Of a DNA stretch of 64,000 nucleotides, positions 43,338-56,639 are shown piece by piece. Every line of letters begins with the position of its first letter. The stretch's first letter is position 1. A model generated the notes under the pieces. It was not told the DNA's origin, did no database searches, and saw only the letters and a list, made by a program, of their open reading frames with translations. The translations under genes were made by a program, and so were the position numbers. Origin of the DNA: Ancylostoma caninum (taxonomy: Eukaryota > Nematoda > Chromadorea > Rhabditida > Ancylostomatidae); the NCBI GenBank assembly GCA_037903475.1, contig JBAJFG010000582.1, positions 930,001 to 994,000 of the forward strand, given 5' to 3'.

Positions 43338-43539
43338 TCAAAGCTCATAAAAATGACGAAAACCCCGTTTTCGGAGGGTCCGAAAGTGTAGTTCACGGAC
43401 CACCTGGGCGGAGCGGTCCGTGAACGTGCTGGCTGCCGCCACGTCTGCAGAGTTGGCCAACACGTCTAGGCGTGTCGGATCGATGAGATCAATGGCTTCA
43501 CGCGTCCATTCGGCTGGACAAACTGTTACAAATCCCGTC
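43338..43539 (-). CDS. Candidate terminal exon, unknown protein
   Basis: On the minus strand a TTTTTTCAG acceptor (43540-43548) opens a frame of 66 codons to TGA at 43338-43340. It reads GFVTVCPAEWTREAIDLID, RLDVLANSADVAAASTFTD and RSAQVVRELHFRTLRKRG. Composition is protein-like and the exon is GC-rich compared with its flanks. It needs a phase-2 donor upstream, which I did not find within 200 bp. An alternative plus-strand exon-like stretch (43593-43742) lies next to it. No family is recognised. Confidence 0.4.
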
Positions 43540-46127
43540 CTGAAAAAACGTTTAAAAATAGGGTTTAAAGACCTTTTTGTAACATTTTAGGTATACCGTT
43601 GGATTCAGCGTGTCGAGGAGATTCAGAATCTGGTAGATGTTCAGACACGAAAACGAAGTGACACACTGCCTTTAAGGAGTCGAGAAATTCTCGACATCAG
43701 TATTCGAGGACTGCGCGAAGACTTCTATACTTCGTTGCAGGTTTTCTCTCACATCTCAGTTTTGCAGTTCCGCTTTCTATTCGTCGTTTAATGGAACTCT
43801 GTTTCAGCAACACCGTTGGCTCTCATCTTTCCTATTCATTTCTGAGTTGCTTGGTATCGCTCAATTATTATATTCTGTCAAAAAAAATCATCAGTGCTTC
43901 AGTTTGTCGGTCTGATTGTGTGCGACTCCTCAAAGTTGCAAATTTTGCGTGAGTAGCAGCCTAATACCTTTTTCAGTGAAATTAAGGATAAGAACGTCAA
44001 CAATCTTCCTTGAGCTTAGCGGCCTATTTCCTGTGGAACGCTTAGGACCTTTTTGAAAACTTTACTTTCTTGCCATTTCTAATTGTTTTCCTCAAAGCAT
44101 GTAATTCCCATCATTCATGCTAAGGGTGGATATGGTTCCATCATATTTTGGTCAGAATCGGTAAACCTTTTTGTGTGGCATGGTTAAGTGTGCGTAAGGA
44201 TTGTGGATTCGAGATTCATAAGCACACGCTAAAGATGTCCATAGATGAGATTTGAGTCCTGTATGTATTCAGGTGTTCTTTGACCAAACCACAAAGTCGT
44301 TTTCAGCAGTTTTTGGTCCAATCAGGTTTCCCAGATGATCAGATGCATTGGACAATAAGGACCATACTTGAGAGCATAATAAGAATGGATATGGTTCCAT
44401 CTTATTTTTTAGGTCACGTGAATCTGTCTCGGGAAATCCTCTGCGCAAAGAGATGCGTTGCTAACCAGTGACAGCTGGTAAAAGGTAAATGATCACACGT
44501 GGAATATCTAGTTCTCTGTAGTCTCATCTGAATTCTACGTATAATATCCGTAATGCTCTAATTCAATTTCATCTTGAGCAAGAATTGAGAATATTGTGGT
44601 AAGGTGTGTTGTTATGATGTAAGAAAAACTCTGCCGAGTTGCAGAGTTTGGGATGTTCCAGGTCATCCACGCAATGTAAGAGTTCAGATTAGGTTGAGGG
44701 AACAATTTTGGAGTGAACAAGAATCAGTCACGAAGAATCAGCAAAAGTGTTTAGAGCTTGAATGACGCATCAAAGAAGAGGTTATCGGAACGCCCGCCTA
44801 ATAGACGAGGGCAATCCGTTAAATGGCGAGCCTTTAAAAAACAAATCCCCCCTCCACCTCAAACCATTTCCAACGAAAAATTGCATGGGTTTGCAATATG
44901 GACTGAGAAAATAGTTTTGAGCAAAGAAAAGATTGAATGGTTATGTTAATTTGTAGACTCAGCTATCAAGTTGGCGCGAAATTAATTGCCGAAACGAACA
45001 CTACAATTCAGAGAGTTATAGCTTGGCTCGAACAAAACGTTCTTTATAGGTTTAATGCCCATCTGATACCTAACAATTAAATCTTTCCTAACAATATAGT
45101 CAAAACTCTGTCTTTGCAGTTAAAACTGAGATCGCAAAAATCTAAAAACTTCTGAAGGCATTTTCGACATGCTCCTGATCAGCAATCCTGATCATCTGGG
45201 ACTCGGAAAATGATATTCAGTAAAGTAAAGGTCCGATGAATACGAAGAATGAATGGAAATCCCGATGCCTTGCTGCGCCAGTTCTTCCGAGGTGAGTTTA
45301 TAAGTGAGAGGCTTAGCGTTACCTTGGAGCGGGGAGAAAGCTTGATTCTGTTCACCACTTCCAACCACATCTACTGCAGATTTCCATGTATCAACTCGAA
45401 ATTTTAATACTACGACACTGCTGTCAAAACATGACTGGATTGGAGGAGGCTGCAGTCAATCACACTCTTACAGCACTCCAAACTCCTGATACAACCTCCC
45501 TAGAGAGTAGATCCGGTTTAGGAAAAGTAAAAAGAGGGAAATAGTCTTTAACCACACCCGTTCGCATTTCACGTTGTTGTACAGGAACCGAGCTTCATTT
45601 TTAGCAGTTATTTGGAAATGCATCGTTTTGGAACGAAAAATCAAGTCAGAAAAGACGTCACATCAGGCACGGCGCTGGTTGTCAGGCATATCGTGTGGCG
45701 TTCACGTCCGCACCTTCTGACCTTGTTGATTGAAGTTAGATGTTTTGAAACTGTACTATAGTGAGCATCCATATCATCTCATCGTCCGGGTGGCAGGATC
45801 CAGTTTAGGTTCCACCGCTGCCCCCACCCTTGATCGTCTAGCGGCATCCCGCAACCACAACCATAGTTGCATTTGAGTTTAAAATCGTAGGAAGAAAACT
45901 TCACTACCCCCTGCTGGTTGGGAAGGCAGTTCTAAGATAAAACAACTGCAAAATTATCTTCACGACCCCCCGCTCGTTGGGAAGGCAGTGCTAAGATAAA
46001 ACAACTGCAAAATTATCGGACACCTCCGATGCAGAGTGATCGAGTTTCAAATCATTAACTACGATCACTCGAGGATCGCGTCGGTTCACCATTTCTTCGC
46101 CACACTACGAAACGTTACTGAGAAGAG
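43540..46127. other. No firm gene; small duplications
   Basis: A 59-bp tandem duplication at 45900-46018 (TTGGGAAGGCAGT(T/G)CTAAGAT twice), and a looser duplication of GGATATGGTTCCATC at 44130 and 44387. A plus-strand open block at 43593-43742 (YRWIQRVEEIQNLVD) is bounded by TTTTAG and GTTTTC but is otherwise unsupported. Confidence 0.35.
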
Positions 46128-46418
46128 CTAGCCAGAATAATCAAGTGGCTTTTGAAAGAGAAGAAGAAGCGCTTTTAGAAGGTCACACAGGTTTGCTCCA
46201 ATTTGCTCAAATTGAAGAGAAAGGTTTATTTGTGCAGGCTCCAGAACGGCAGTTAATCTCGCACCAATGATACAACACAATTCGTGAAACCTTACAGCTG
46301 GTTGCTTAATCAGCATTTCAAGGTAATTGTAGTAAGGTGAGATATTTTCAAGAGCTACAGCGTAATCTCGTAATAACTTGTTTTGAAACGATTTAGTCCT
46401 CACGTGGCTCCACTTCAT
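46128..46418 (-). CDS. Candidate 96-aa ORF, unknown
   Basis: Minus-strand ATG-to-stop frame, helix-rich and protein-like (YAVALENISPYYNYLEMLI, CCIIGARLTAVLEPAQINL, LQFEQIGANLCDLLKALLLL). No signal peptide. No supporting splice sites or neighbours; it could be a chance frame in AT-rich DNA or an exon of an unrecognised gene. Confidence 0.25.
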   Translation of the reverse strand: MKWSHVRTKSFQNKLLRDYAVALENISPYYNYLEMLIKQPAVRFHELCCIIGARLTAVLEPAQINLSLQFEQIGANLCDLLKALLLLFQKPLDYSG

Positions 46419-46620
46419 TATATCGTTAAAATATCGCTACACGTGAGGATTTGATGGAGTACCCAAGCTCATATAAGGAGCATAGTTGGCACATTTGCCC
46501 ATGAGCTTGATGCCTTCCGAATGTCTTATTGAATCCATGTTTTATTGACCCATTTGTGAAAGCAGCCCTTGAGAGCATAATGATGCATCAGTTTAAAGAA
46601 CACAAAAATATAGTCATACT
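46419..46620. other. No gene seen
   Basis: Short spacer upstream of the dispersed repeat; nothing recognisable. Confidence 0.2.
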
Positions 46621-47140
46621 AAACGGTGTGCCCAGCTTCGCTCGGGTGTTTTATTTCCCCCGCCATTTAAAGCTGATGACATTTATTGTAGAACGTGATA
46701 GATCCTTTAAAGGTGCTCATTATTTGGTTATCAGGCTTCTGCACCTTCCCCACCCACCCTTGCTAAGGAGTACGAGGAGCCGCTAGGTTTCTAAATTCTA
46801 CTAAAATGCTTCTCATATCCGCGTGCAGCGTATTGAGGTATGCCAATAGACACGTCTCCATTCTCCCGTGGGCGAAAATAGCAAAAAATAAATAAAATCG
46901 ATTAATCGACATTTCGCGCAGAATGGTTGCCATATTCGTGTTCAGCGCATTGAGGTACCCCAGTGGATATGTCCGCACCCACCCGTGGGCGAAAATAGCG
47001 CAAAATCAATAAAATCGACAGATCGGTATTTCGTTCGAAATGATTGGCATATTCGTGTTCAGCGTAGTGAGAAACCCCAGGGCGCATGTGCTCGCCACTC
47101 CCGAGCGAAGATAGCGAAAATCAATGAAATCGATATAATC
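46621..47140 (+). repeat. Dispersed repeat, GCTCGGGTGTTTTA family, copy 2
   Basis: Head GTGCCCAGCTTCGCTCGGGT followed by three units of about 117 bp, each with CATATTCGTGTTCAGCG(T/C)A, a CCC(A/G)TGGGCGAAAATAGC segment and AATAAAATCGA. The tail seen in copy 1 is missing, and the sequence runs into an RTE fragment. Confidence 0.7.
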
Positions 47141-47159
47141 CTCGGGGCTATTAAGTCGC

Positions 47160-47903
47160 TCTAGCTACCGAGCGCGTCCACCGTGTGGCGGATGGTGGTA
47201 GGGAGAAATCCCCGCGGACCATGAGCGATCCTACTTTGGCCTACGTTTTGCAGGCGGGCGTGGGGGTGGCACCTCACGACCTATAAAATGCTTGCCAGAG
47301 AAGGTCGGCCAAGTGGGAGAGGCGAGTCGGGACCGCCTCTATAAACAAGGTCCCGCCCCGTGGTATGAGGTTGGCACGGTGACCAAAGCAACCTCTTCTT
47401 CTTCGTTTTTCCAGCGTCAGGCCCAGGTTGACAGGCCGGCTGATGGAGACCAGTGTCACATAAATATGATAGGTTCAATGTGGAATAGAGTAAAGGCAAG
47501 GACGTCACCCGGAAGTGACCTGCAGGAAGCCCGCCCGCCTCATGTGGTTAAAAAGCGAGGGCTACCGAGGGGCGAACGACCTCGGCTAAAGACGTTAGTT
47601 CGGGTCGGGTCCTTCAACATCGGAACTCTGACCGGTAAGACGAGGGAGATCGCAGATTTCATGAAACGGAGGAGGATTCACGTTCTTTGTCTGCAGGAGA
47701 CGAGATGGAAAGGGTCCAAAGCTAGAGAGATCGGAGAGGGCATTAAGCTGTTCTATCACGGACTTGAGACAAGAAGGAACGGGGTGGCAATAGCAATATG
47801 TGGGCCCCTAAAAGAACATGTTTCGTCTGTGAATCGTATTAGCGACAGGATAATTTCCCTTCGTATCGGGAATAGGAACGCATTAAACGTCAACTTCCCA
47901 TAA
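47160..47903 (+). mobile_element. RTE-clade non-LTR element: 5' region and endonuclease N terminus
   Basis: The frame from 47292 ends in the N-terminal half of an APE-type endonuclease: VGSFNIGTLTGKTREIAD, RRIHVLCLQETRWKG (catalytic Asn and Glu present), REIGEGIKLFYHG, and RRNGVAIAICGPLKE to RISDRIISLRIGNR. This is the RTE/BovB style of endonuclease, which nicks DNA to start reverse transcription. The frame stops at 47901-47903 and no RT follows, so it is 3'-truncated. That is unusual because non-LTR copies normally lose their 5' end; a later deletion or rearrangement is implied. Confidence 0.8.
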
Positions 47904-50785
47904 AGCCAATGAGAATAGAATGAGTCTCACACGGGAGTGGCCGTACTTGGAAAACTAAATGTAGTGTTCCAGCGAACTACAGTAAGATTGGCCAAGAATA
48001 GATGCTGCTCTGGTCTTCATTAGCTGCCCGTACTGTTAGACATGTTTCGCAGTGGCTGGAATGCAGAAGTTTGATGGTCACCTAAAGTTCCTGGAGACGC
48101 TACAGTAGAAATTTACAGGCAGCACCAATGGAAATCTCTACCCCTCAGATTTTCACATTTTTCTGACTGTTTGGGTACGCTGAGTCGCAGTCTTAGGTTG
48201 AAATCCGCTAAAATTAACGAAGTAGAGCAGTTTGAAGAGCTTCAACTTTGGGTAGGCGATAGGCATCGGATAAACAGCCTTACTGCAAAACTATTCCCTG
48301 AGCACGGGGTTTTTCAAAACCTTCGAACTGTTCGAGATGAAATTTTCCGTGGGTGCCGCCTTTAATGTGTAACCAAGACGATGGCGATTTTCAAGTTAAC
48401 GCTATGACAACGTACTGCTGTTATGGGAATGACAGCCACTTTTGAAGCATGGCTTCCACAGGGTACATCATAGTACTCGGACATTGACCGTAACCTAACG
48501 GAATGATTTATTTGGCTCTACATTTTTTGAGTTTATGGGTTCTTATTAGCCGTATTTCGGCGCGGTTTGGCCCAGGGCCATGCGTGGCCAACTGGGCTAT
48601 ATGCGACGGCCCGTATTCCGGGAGCAGTGCGCGCAATTCGAAATCGGTGTTCACTGGGCCAAGCATGGCCCACTACTTTTGGTAGGGCCATGCGACGGAT
48701 CCATGCATAATTTTCATTCTTGCAGCAAAAATGATCTTCATATCGCTCTTTCAACGGATGCTTTGAATAATAGCATAACACTGTTCTACAATCCTCAAAC
48801 AAGGTTACTGCTGATAAAGTTGTTCGGTTGAAAGCTCTTCAATGCCTTTATTAGTAAGCTTTCGGCATTTAATGCCTTCTTCTGACCTAAATATTGACAA
48901 TCCATTGCTATCTCATCACGAGCTTAAATAAGAACACTTGAACAATACCTAGACGCAGGAAGTTGATAAGTCTTTCTGACTTCGTTCGCTCTCAAGGTTA
49001 CTGCGTAGAAATAAGGAGATTCAGTGCTTGAATATTACATCTTCATGTTTATATTTTCATTCCGAAGCTTCAGTGAAAATTCCTCTGCTTGGCTAAACGT
49101 ATTTATAACTCGCATTAATACAGTGATGAGGATAATTTATAACAGGTGCGTGCGTTCGACACGCGTGTGTCTGTATGTTGAAGTATAGGTTCAGTCGCAG
49201 TGGTGACGCACTTCAGACGCAAGTCATACGCTCGCACTTGCGGTCTCGCAGCTGTTCGCGACAGCCGAGCAGTATTTTTGGGGAGATATGAGCACACCAG
49301 TGTGACTGATCCATCATGGGAAACCAACCGCAAATATATGTATAGTTTTCCAAAAATCAAAGCAATTCAATGTGTTTTGTTTACACAGGGAGCATTTTAT
49401 CGCACGCCAAATCATGGAAATTCCCGCCCTCAATCGTCGTTCGATAGCTGGAAGCGCGCCAAAACATGTCTCGCCTATGACAACGTAGCAAGACATGCCT
49501 CATTTTGGCGGGCGGCCAAGTGGTAAGATTTGCGAACAGACAGTAGATAATGAATTGCCCCTCCGACGGTGTGCGTATCCTACCCAGGGTGAGCACGCCT
49601 CTCACGCCCTACACTGGGTGATGAGTTCTCAATTTGTTCGTTTTTCTGGCGTACAACGTTTCAGATAATGCGCTAAACGACGCGCTTGTGGACAGGGACA
49701 GCGGCCCACGCCGAAACACCGGGTCATACGAGATGGGCCATGCGCGCTAGGCCAGGGCCATACGCCGGTGAGCCATGCGTGGCTGGCCCAGCAGAGTTCG
49801 GAATACTGCTAATGTGGCGAGATGTTGACATGTTTACACTTCATGGTCATTTCCACATATGCATTTTTATTTAGTCTACTGTTGACATCGTCTTATTCCA
49901 ACGATCCCAAAAACAAGAAATGAGCCGCTGCGTCATGGACCATCATTGCGTCCGTTGTTTTTTGCTCCTCAGAAGGAGTCACCTTAAAATACAATTCGCT
50001 TCACGGAATCGTAGTGGGCGTTTTGGGCGATGTTATTTGGACAGCCGGTCCACCTCGTCACCTTTCACGTTCCCCTCCCCCTTTTGCTGCCGTTGTGGAC
50101 CCGTTCAACCGTGCACTACTTCGGTTTGCTCGACAACACCAACGGTAAACAATCTAAAAACTAACCAGCTACGTTTAACTTCGTTTGATACTCGTTGTTG
50201 TGTGAAAATGGCAATTCCGGGTGACTCACCTGCCAGCTTTTCGCAGCTCTCAAAACTCGAAGCGAATGAAGTGACGCTGAAGAACAAGCACTTGTAAAAA
50301 AGTAGTAAATGCGCTCACATTCCTCATGTGGCTCATGTGTGCACTTCTCAGGAGAGCCTCCGCAGGGCTCCCCGCTGACGTCAACCGCTGTGAATTATTT
50401 TATGGGCTGGATAGGCCATCTTACGTCAGAATTAGTTTAAAGACGAGGATTATGGCATGTATCTCCCAAAGATAAGAGCAAAGGGAAAACGCTGACTCTC
50501 GTGACCCGAGCCACAGCACATTCCCTATTCGAGCTTTGCGAAAACTGCAACTCCAGAATGGAAATTCTACCGACATTCGCTGCAATTCTTTAAACTGCGC
50601 TGGCAACTGATGGAGATCCTTAGACGAATGGGACGAAGACACGTATGAAAGAAAAAATCTTTCACTGCCGTCGTGCCTTTTTAGTTCTGTTTCTATGTTT
50701 TTATAATCCAATACCTAATATTGTAACGATGACTCTGAACCGCACGCATCAACATCTATTTACCTGGATTACTATCCAATTAGAC
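47904..50785. other. No firm gene; GGCCATGCG-rich clusters and a Penelope-end motif
   Basis: 48555-48705 and 49690-49800 are rich in GGGCCATGCG(T/C)GGC-like words. At 48850-48885 the minus strand carries GGTCAGAAGAAGGCATTAAA followed by TGCCGAAAGC, the hammerhead-like Penelope end motif. An ATG in good context at 50207 (AAAATGGCAATTCCGG) opens only 29 codons. A minus-strand 96-codon frame (50421-50711) has no recognisable features. Confidence 0.35.
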
Positions 50786-50929
50786 TTATAGTGGTAGAAA
50801 ATCCTCTTGAGATTTTCCAGAATTCTGGTTCAGCCATCTTTTGCAGTTACAAGAGTTCAGTGGATGACGTCCGCTCTCACTTCCCTCACCATACGGATTA
50901 GGACAGGGAGCAGGTGCTGTGGACGAGAA
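50786..50929 (-). CDS. Candidate terminal exon, Cys-rich
   Basis: Minus strand: a CACTATTCCAG acceptor (50930-50931) opens 47 codons to TAA. It reads FSSTAPAPCPNPYGEGSESG, RHPLNSCNCKRWLN, then GKSQEDFLPL. Cys spacing with Pro/Gly suggests an extracellular fragment, but no family is assigned. The upstream exon is not identified; the frame also stays open upstream of the acceptor. Confidence 0.3.
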   Translation of the reverse strand, partial: FSSTAPAPCPNPYGEGSESGRHPLNSCNCKRWLNQNSGKSQEDFLPL

Positions 50930-51149
50930 CTGGAATAGTGATATTAAAAATATGTGGATGCACAGACAATCAGAGTATCTCGTTGCACTTGCTGTAGTGC
51001 TTGCTGCGCGACTCAAGTGCTCGGGTGTTCCGTATGGTATGTACATGCATATCTAGAAGTAGCAGAACACAAAACTTCATGAAATTGTTGAAACTTTCGT
51101 GACAGCTTGCTCTTGATCCACTATTTTTTACATCATTTCATAAATATTT

Positions 51150-51690
51150 ATACAACAATTCCACTTTCACGGACCCAAATACTTCGAGGAAAATTTTTGG
51201 CTGAAACTCAGTAGACGGGGGTTATTTGAGGTGCTGAACACGAATATCGTGTTCATTTCGTACTGTAACCCCTTTTCTGTCGGGTTATGGTAGGTGTACT
51301 GTAGACATGGTACTTCGCGGAATCCTCTCGAGCTTTGCGTAGTGGGGTTATTTTTGAAGCCGATCACGATTATCAACATTATTTTGCATGCCGCCTCCGT
51401 TTTCTCCCCGAAGTCAGCGTTTTATCTCAATTTCTTGCCGGATACCTATCGTACTCTTGGAAACATGGGCTTACCTTTTTGATCGGATATGATATTTGTG
51501 ATCAGCCGTCTACACAGAATTGGAGAGGATTCCGTGAGGTACCGAATCTTCAGTACACCTACTGTAACCCTACAAAAGTGGGGTTACGTTACAAAATGGG
51601 TACGATATTTGTGTTCAAATAACCTCTCTGTACAATGTTTCAGCCAGAATTTTTTTAAAGTTTTTGGGTTCGTGAAAGTGGAATGGTGTA
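51150..51690. repeat. Fold-back element, about 230-bp inverted arms
   Basis: Left arm ATTCCACTTTCACGGACCCA pairs with the right end (TGGGTTCGTGAAAGTGGAAT). Matching continues through GGCTGAAAC, GTAGGTGTACTG(T/A)AGA, CGGAATCCTCTC and (G/C)CGATCACGA/ATCAGC. No coding content. It shares the ACGAATATC...TTCAT(T)TCG core with 59060 and 61761. Confidence 0.8.
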
Positions 51691-53739
51691 ATTTTTATAA
51701 ATAAAAATTCAAGTTTGGAATTACCCTTCTAATAGTCTTATTTTCCAAAATCCGGCAGTTCGGCTCCCCAATTCTGCATAGGCTCCAGTTCTTTTCCTTA
51801 CTCCCCTACTTCCTCCCTCGCTCGTTTGCATCAGCCACCATGTATTACATACATGGATGAGTTTGGTTCGTTATAACATGAAGAAATAGCATGTTAGGCA
51901 ATACACAATGCAAGGTATTTGTCGGAAACAGGATAGCTCCACTATGGTCCACTAGCTTCACTACTGGATAGGATAGCAATCAACCTACATTGTTACGCTT
52001 TTTGCCTTGATTCAAAATATATTCAATTCGAATTCCATTTTGACCTTTGCTGAGCAACGAGGTGTTTCGAGGAAATTCAGACACAATTTAAGGTAATTGC
52101 GACGATCAACGAACACTCATCTTATCTCTCTGAACCAGCAACTTTTATCCTTATATAATTAAAGCCGCTTCAAGGCAAACGGTATGATTGTTGCCTAGTT
52201 TTTGCAGATGCATTATTGGATCTGCTTGTACATCCAAGGTGGCCAAAGATTAATCGTGCACCAATACTTTACTATCTTTCAAGAATAAATTTGTGGATGC
52301 ACTTTAGCGCTTTATTGCATTCTCAAAGCGTCGCTTATCAGCTGGAACACTGCCGCTCGGAAGCTAAACGAGGCCATTGTGAGATTCTCGAACAAAACGA
52401 TAGGCCTGTAGTTTTATGTCAGATTTCTACTGCAGCAGATCCTTGCTAATCCAGAAACCTGATTTGAAATCAGCAGATCCTGTTCTCCAGCATTAAATAC
52501 GTAGGAGAGCAAGTTTTGCAGATTCAAATGCGATCTTTTATACTAGGGCGATTCTCAATGCATGATGTTGAAGTTCTCAAAAAAGGTGTTTGTACGCTGT
52601 CGATGCACTGAACTGGCTCAGGAGTTTCGAAACAGCAGTTGCATTATTCCCTTTGGTGCCATTCAACACCTTGAGGATTTTCCTCCCAAAATATCTCTTC
52701 CACAGAATCTTATTCGTTTTGGCAAGTGCACAGGCAATCCCATTTCCCGTCACAGTGTATGTCATATCATTCAGTGGAACGAGAGCAGTTAGCCTTGATG
52801 GTTATATGAAAACAGCGCTAGGCATTGCCATGCAAACCTTTCAGCCATGGCTTTAGCGAACTTTTCCGCGAGAACAGGATAAAGTCATTGCTGCAGAGCT
52901 CTCCTTTCTGTGCAGGGAATTGAATTACTACAGAGGTTCGGAAATGACGCGGTGGAGGACGTCATTCTTCCCTAAGTTGCCGCTGAAGTTCAGTAATTTT
53001 CCACGAACGGGAAGCAGAGAACCTACAGTGCGTCGAGAGCTGGCTTCTTGAGAAGAGAACCAATCAAGCATTACAAGTGAATGCCGTGGTCATTCCCGGT
53101 TGAGATTTCGTAGCTACGCTGGTCGTAGTAGTTTTTCGAAGGGATCACTTTTTGTAGCCATCCATTGTAGCCACAACACTGCGGCGGAACCTCCCACTGT
53201 ATTCCTCATGACTTTGTAACATTCAAGAAAAAATTGTTTCATAATTTGCCCTCGTTGGCTTTTCGCGCTCCTAGTTTCACCTTTTTTCTTAACTTTTAAT
53301 TTTTTATTGTTATTTATACCCTCTATCACTCAGGCACAATGCGTACTTTGCCTTGAGAGTTAAGCTATTTTCTTTCTTTCTTCCTTTCTTTCCTTGACAT
53401 CTCCCAAAAAGTAGACGTAGAGAAAACGTCAGTCCTGATTGCACTCCCCATCTCTTCACCCTGGGGGCAAACGCTACATCACTCGTTAACCCTCGTTGGT
53501 ATGTGTTAACACAAACGCTAACCCGATGAAAGCAGGGGGCGGGGCGTGCTCCCCCCGGAATTGACCGCCGAATTTTTGGAATTACTCTGTAAAATGAAGA
53601 CCTTGTGCTAGTTTATATTAAATTATTCGTTTTCATTGTTTTTTCTTTTCTTACCAGCGTGATCGTTCGGCTCACGCCGGACTCTCAGGCTTCTTTTCGC
53701 GCTCGCTTCGCTCGCATATTTTCATTGTCTTTAGAGAAG
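51691..53739. other. No gene seen
   Basis: Several ATG frames at 52560-52860 lack coding character. T-rich/CTTT repeats at 53360-53395. Confidence 0.3.
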
Positions 53740-54535
<796 letters not shown>

Positions 54536-56012
54536 ATTTTTATTGATTTTGTCCACCATCGGGGTCTTCACCTTTTTCCCACGTCTTCCCTCCCACCCAC
54601 ACACTGCGTCTGCCGCTGCTAGAAAGTTGTCGAGGCAACCATAGCTGCAGCGCGTGAAAGTTGCGGTTAATTTGTGATAGTTGATCACGGGCCTCGCTCA
54701 GCTGTTGGAGGATACGTTGAAGAAACATTCACCCAATTTGAGAGAGCGCTCTTTTGTTGTTGCAACATTGTTGTTCAGAAATCACAGTTCTGCGAGAGGC
54801 CTCGTTCTTTTGCAGAGATACTACGTTATTTCAATTCCGAATATATCATTAATTATTATCACAAATTTGTATTAATGATTAATATATATTCTATATTATG
54901 GGTGTATTTTTACGTGGTTGAAAATATTTCTCACTAGCGGTGGTGGACAGAGAATGAAAGAAGGAATGGAGGTCGGCCTGCCCCGAAAAGGTGACCCGAT
55001 CAGCAGGAATTTCAAAGGTAAGGTGCTATCAAAATTAAATGTAAAGTCAGACAGCTTGAACCCAAATGTTTAATGATTAACGAATACAAAAAGTTGATAG
55101 CTTATTGTAGAGCTGACTAACAGACTAAAAATAAGCCAACATTGAACTTTTATTTCTATAATGCAGCAATTCTGAAAATTGTCACCTTTTTTTCTTATGT
55201 GAGCAGGAGGGGACTAAACTCTTTGTTGGGCATTAGTTATCCTTATTTGTTCCAGAAAAGTCGCATGCTAATAGCTCTTCTCGCTGAGCACATTTCGGCG
55301 AAAAACAAAAAACTCCGTGGGTGTTGCTCTTTTACTCCTAATCGAATATTCAAACCGGATTAGTTTCTCACATATCTTTATGCAGCCAAAAAAAGGATGG
55401 TATCAGCTGATGTAATTGAGTCCATGGAACCTCCTCCGAGCTTCATCTAAGTTTCAGTGCTAAGCTCAGGACTTTGCGATACCGAATAGAATGCTTCAGA
55501 GATCCCAACGACATCCTTCCTTGGAATTTTTTGGGATAGGTATGTTGGATAATTTGCTTGGAACGAGGATGCGAATTTCATGCAGTTGTGCACGTTGCAG
55601 CAACCAGTCTTCCCTATTAGGATTTGGTCCGAATATCATAATCAAAGCCAAGCTACAGTCATCATTGGCTCGCCCCTACCCTTCCCGGCAGTTTTGCTTC
55701 GATGCTAGCAGGATTTCTTTCGTTTTTTCCTGCCAGATTTCATCAAGAGACCGAGAAAATCGTTGCACTTTGCGGTACCTGACATATCACTTCGACATCT
55801 CTCGTCCCTCGCTCTGCCCCTTTTCCCAAAGAAGCTGAAAACATCCTCATAATGGAAGCCGAATGACAGTAGGTGCAGGACTTCCAATGACGCTCGCACT
55901 TTGAATTCTCATTTGGTTTTCAGGGGTTTTCATTATCTTCTGGCATATGTTCAATTTCACTGGAAAGACCTCATCAGCCCACGTTCTTAATAGGAGGATA
56001 TCTCAACTTCAG
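54536..56012. other. No firm gene
   Basis: A plus-strand frame (55491-55838) ends in a protein-like stretch after a CTGCCAG acceptor (55735: SSRDRENRCTLRYLTYHFD) and could be an upstream exon of the region at 56013, but this is not supported further. Confidence 0.25.
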
Positions 56013-56395
56013 TGCAAAGTTTCATATTCCGTCGGCATCGGCATCGATCCCGACGCATCTATCACGACAGCTCACCACACGCTTTTCGGCATTCAAAGCC
56101 CGGTGAAAATTTTTGCGGGATCTGTGGATTTTTTCCCGAGATTTTGTAAGCTTCACATCATTTTTTGAAGCAGAGAAATTCGACATCTACCATTTCAGAG
56201 GAAGAATTTTTCCAGAGAACTGAAATACTACTCTGTTCATATGTTATACGTCTTCAATTTCAGTGCAGATCCTGAAAAAGTGCTGGAAATTGTTCCATGT
56301 TGTTCTTTCGCTAATGCAGCTAATCTGCTGCAATCCGTCTTCTTGACGAGAAATATTGATGGTTTTTTGATCTCATCACATTTCCATATATCCTG
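56013..56395 (+). pseudogene. GH18 chitinase-like gene remnant
   Basis: Two exon-like blocks. 56013-56145 (acceptor CAACTTCAG, donor GTAAGC) reads VSYSVGIGIDPDASITTAHH and GIQSPVKIFAGSVDFFPRF. 56264-56395 (acceptor CAATTTCAG) reads ADPEKVLEIVPCCSFANAAN and LLQSVFLTRNIDGFLIS. The order resembles a glycoside hydrolase 18 barrel (VKI-S-GG strand, then the helix before the DGxDxDxE strand). The catalytic D-x-D-x-E is replaced by IDGFLIS, phases of the two blocks do not join cleanly, and a TGA precedes a strong GTAAGT donor at 56397. So it is at best a dead or chitinase-like copy. The match is from memory and moderate. Confidence 0.35.
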
Positions 56396-56639
56396 AGTAA
56401 GTCACATTGAGCAAGATTTACGTGGTGCTCTCTGGGGAAGTTTTGTGAGGATTTGTTAGGTTTAGTGGATCCAGGGGGAGTTCCGTGAATGCTTCCGGGA
56501 AGCTACTAAAGCTTCCATATATCTAGGTGCGTTGTACGAGTTTTTGAGGAAAAAATTGATACATATATCACGGTATTTTTGCCACTACTTGTTATCTCTC
56601 TATTTTCCGAGAGAAATCGCCCACTTCAAAACGGCAGGT

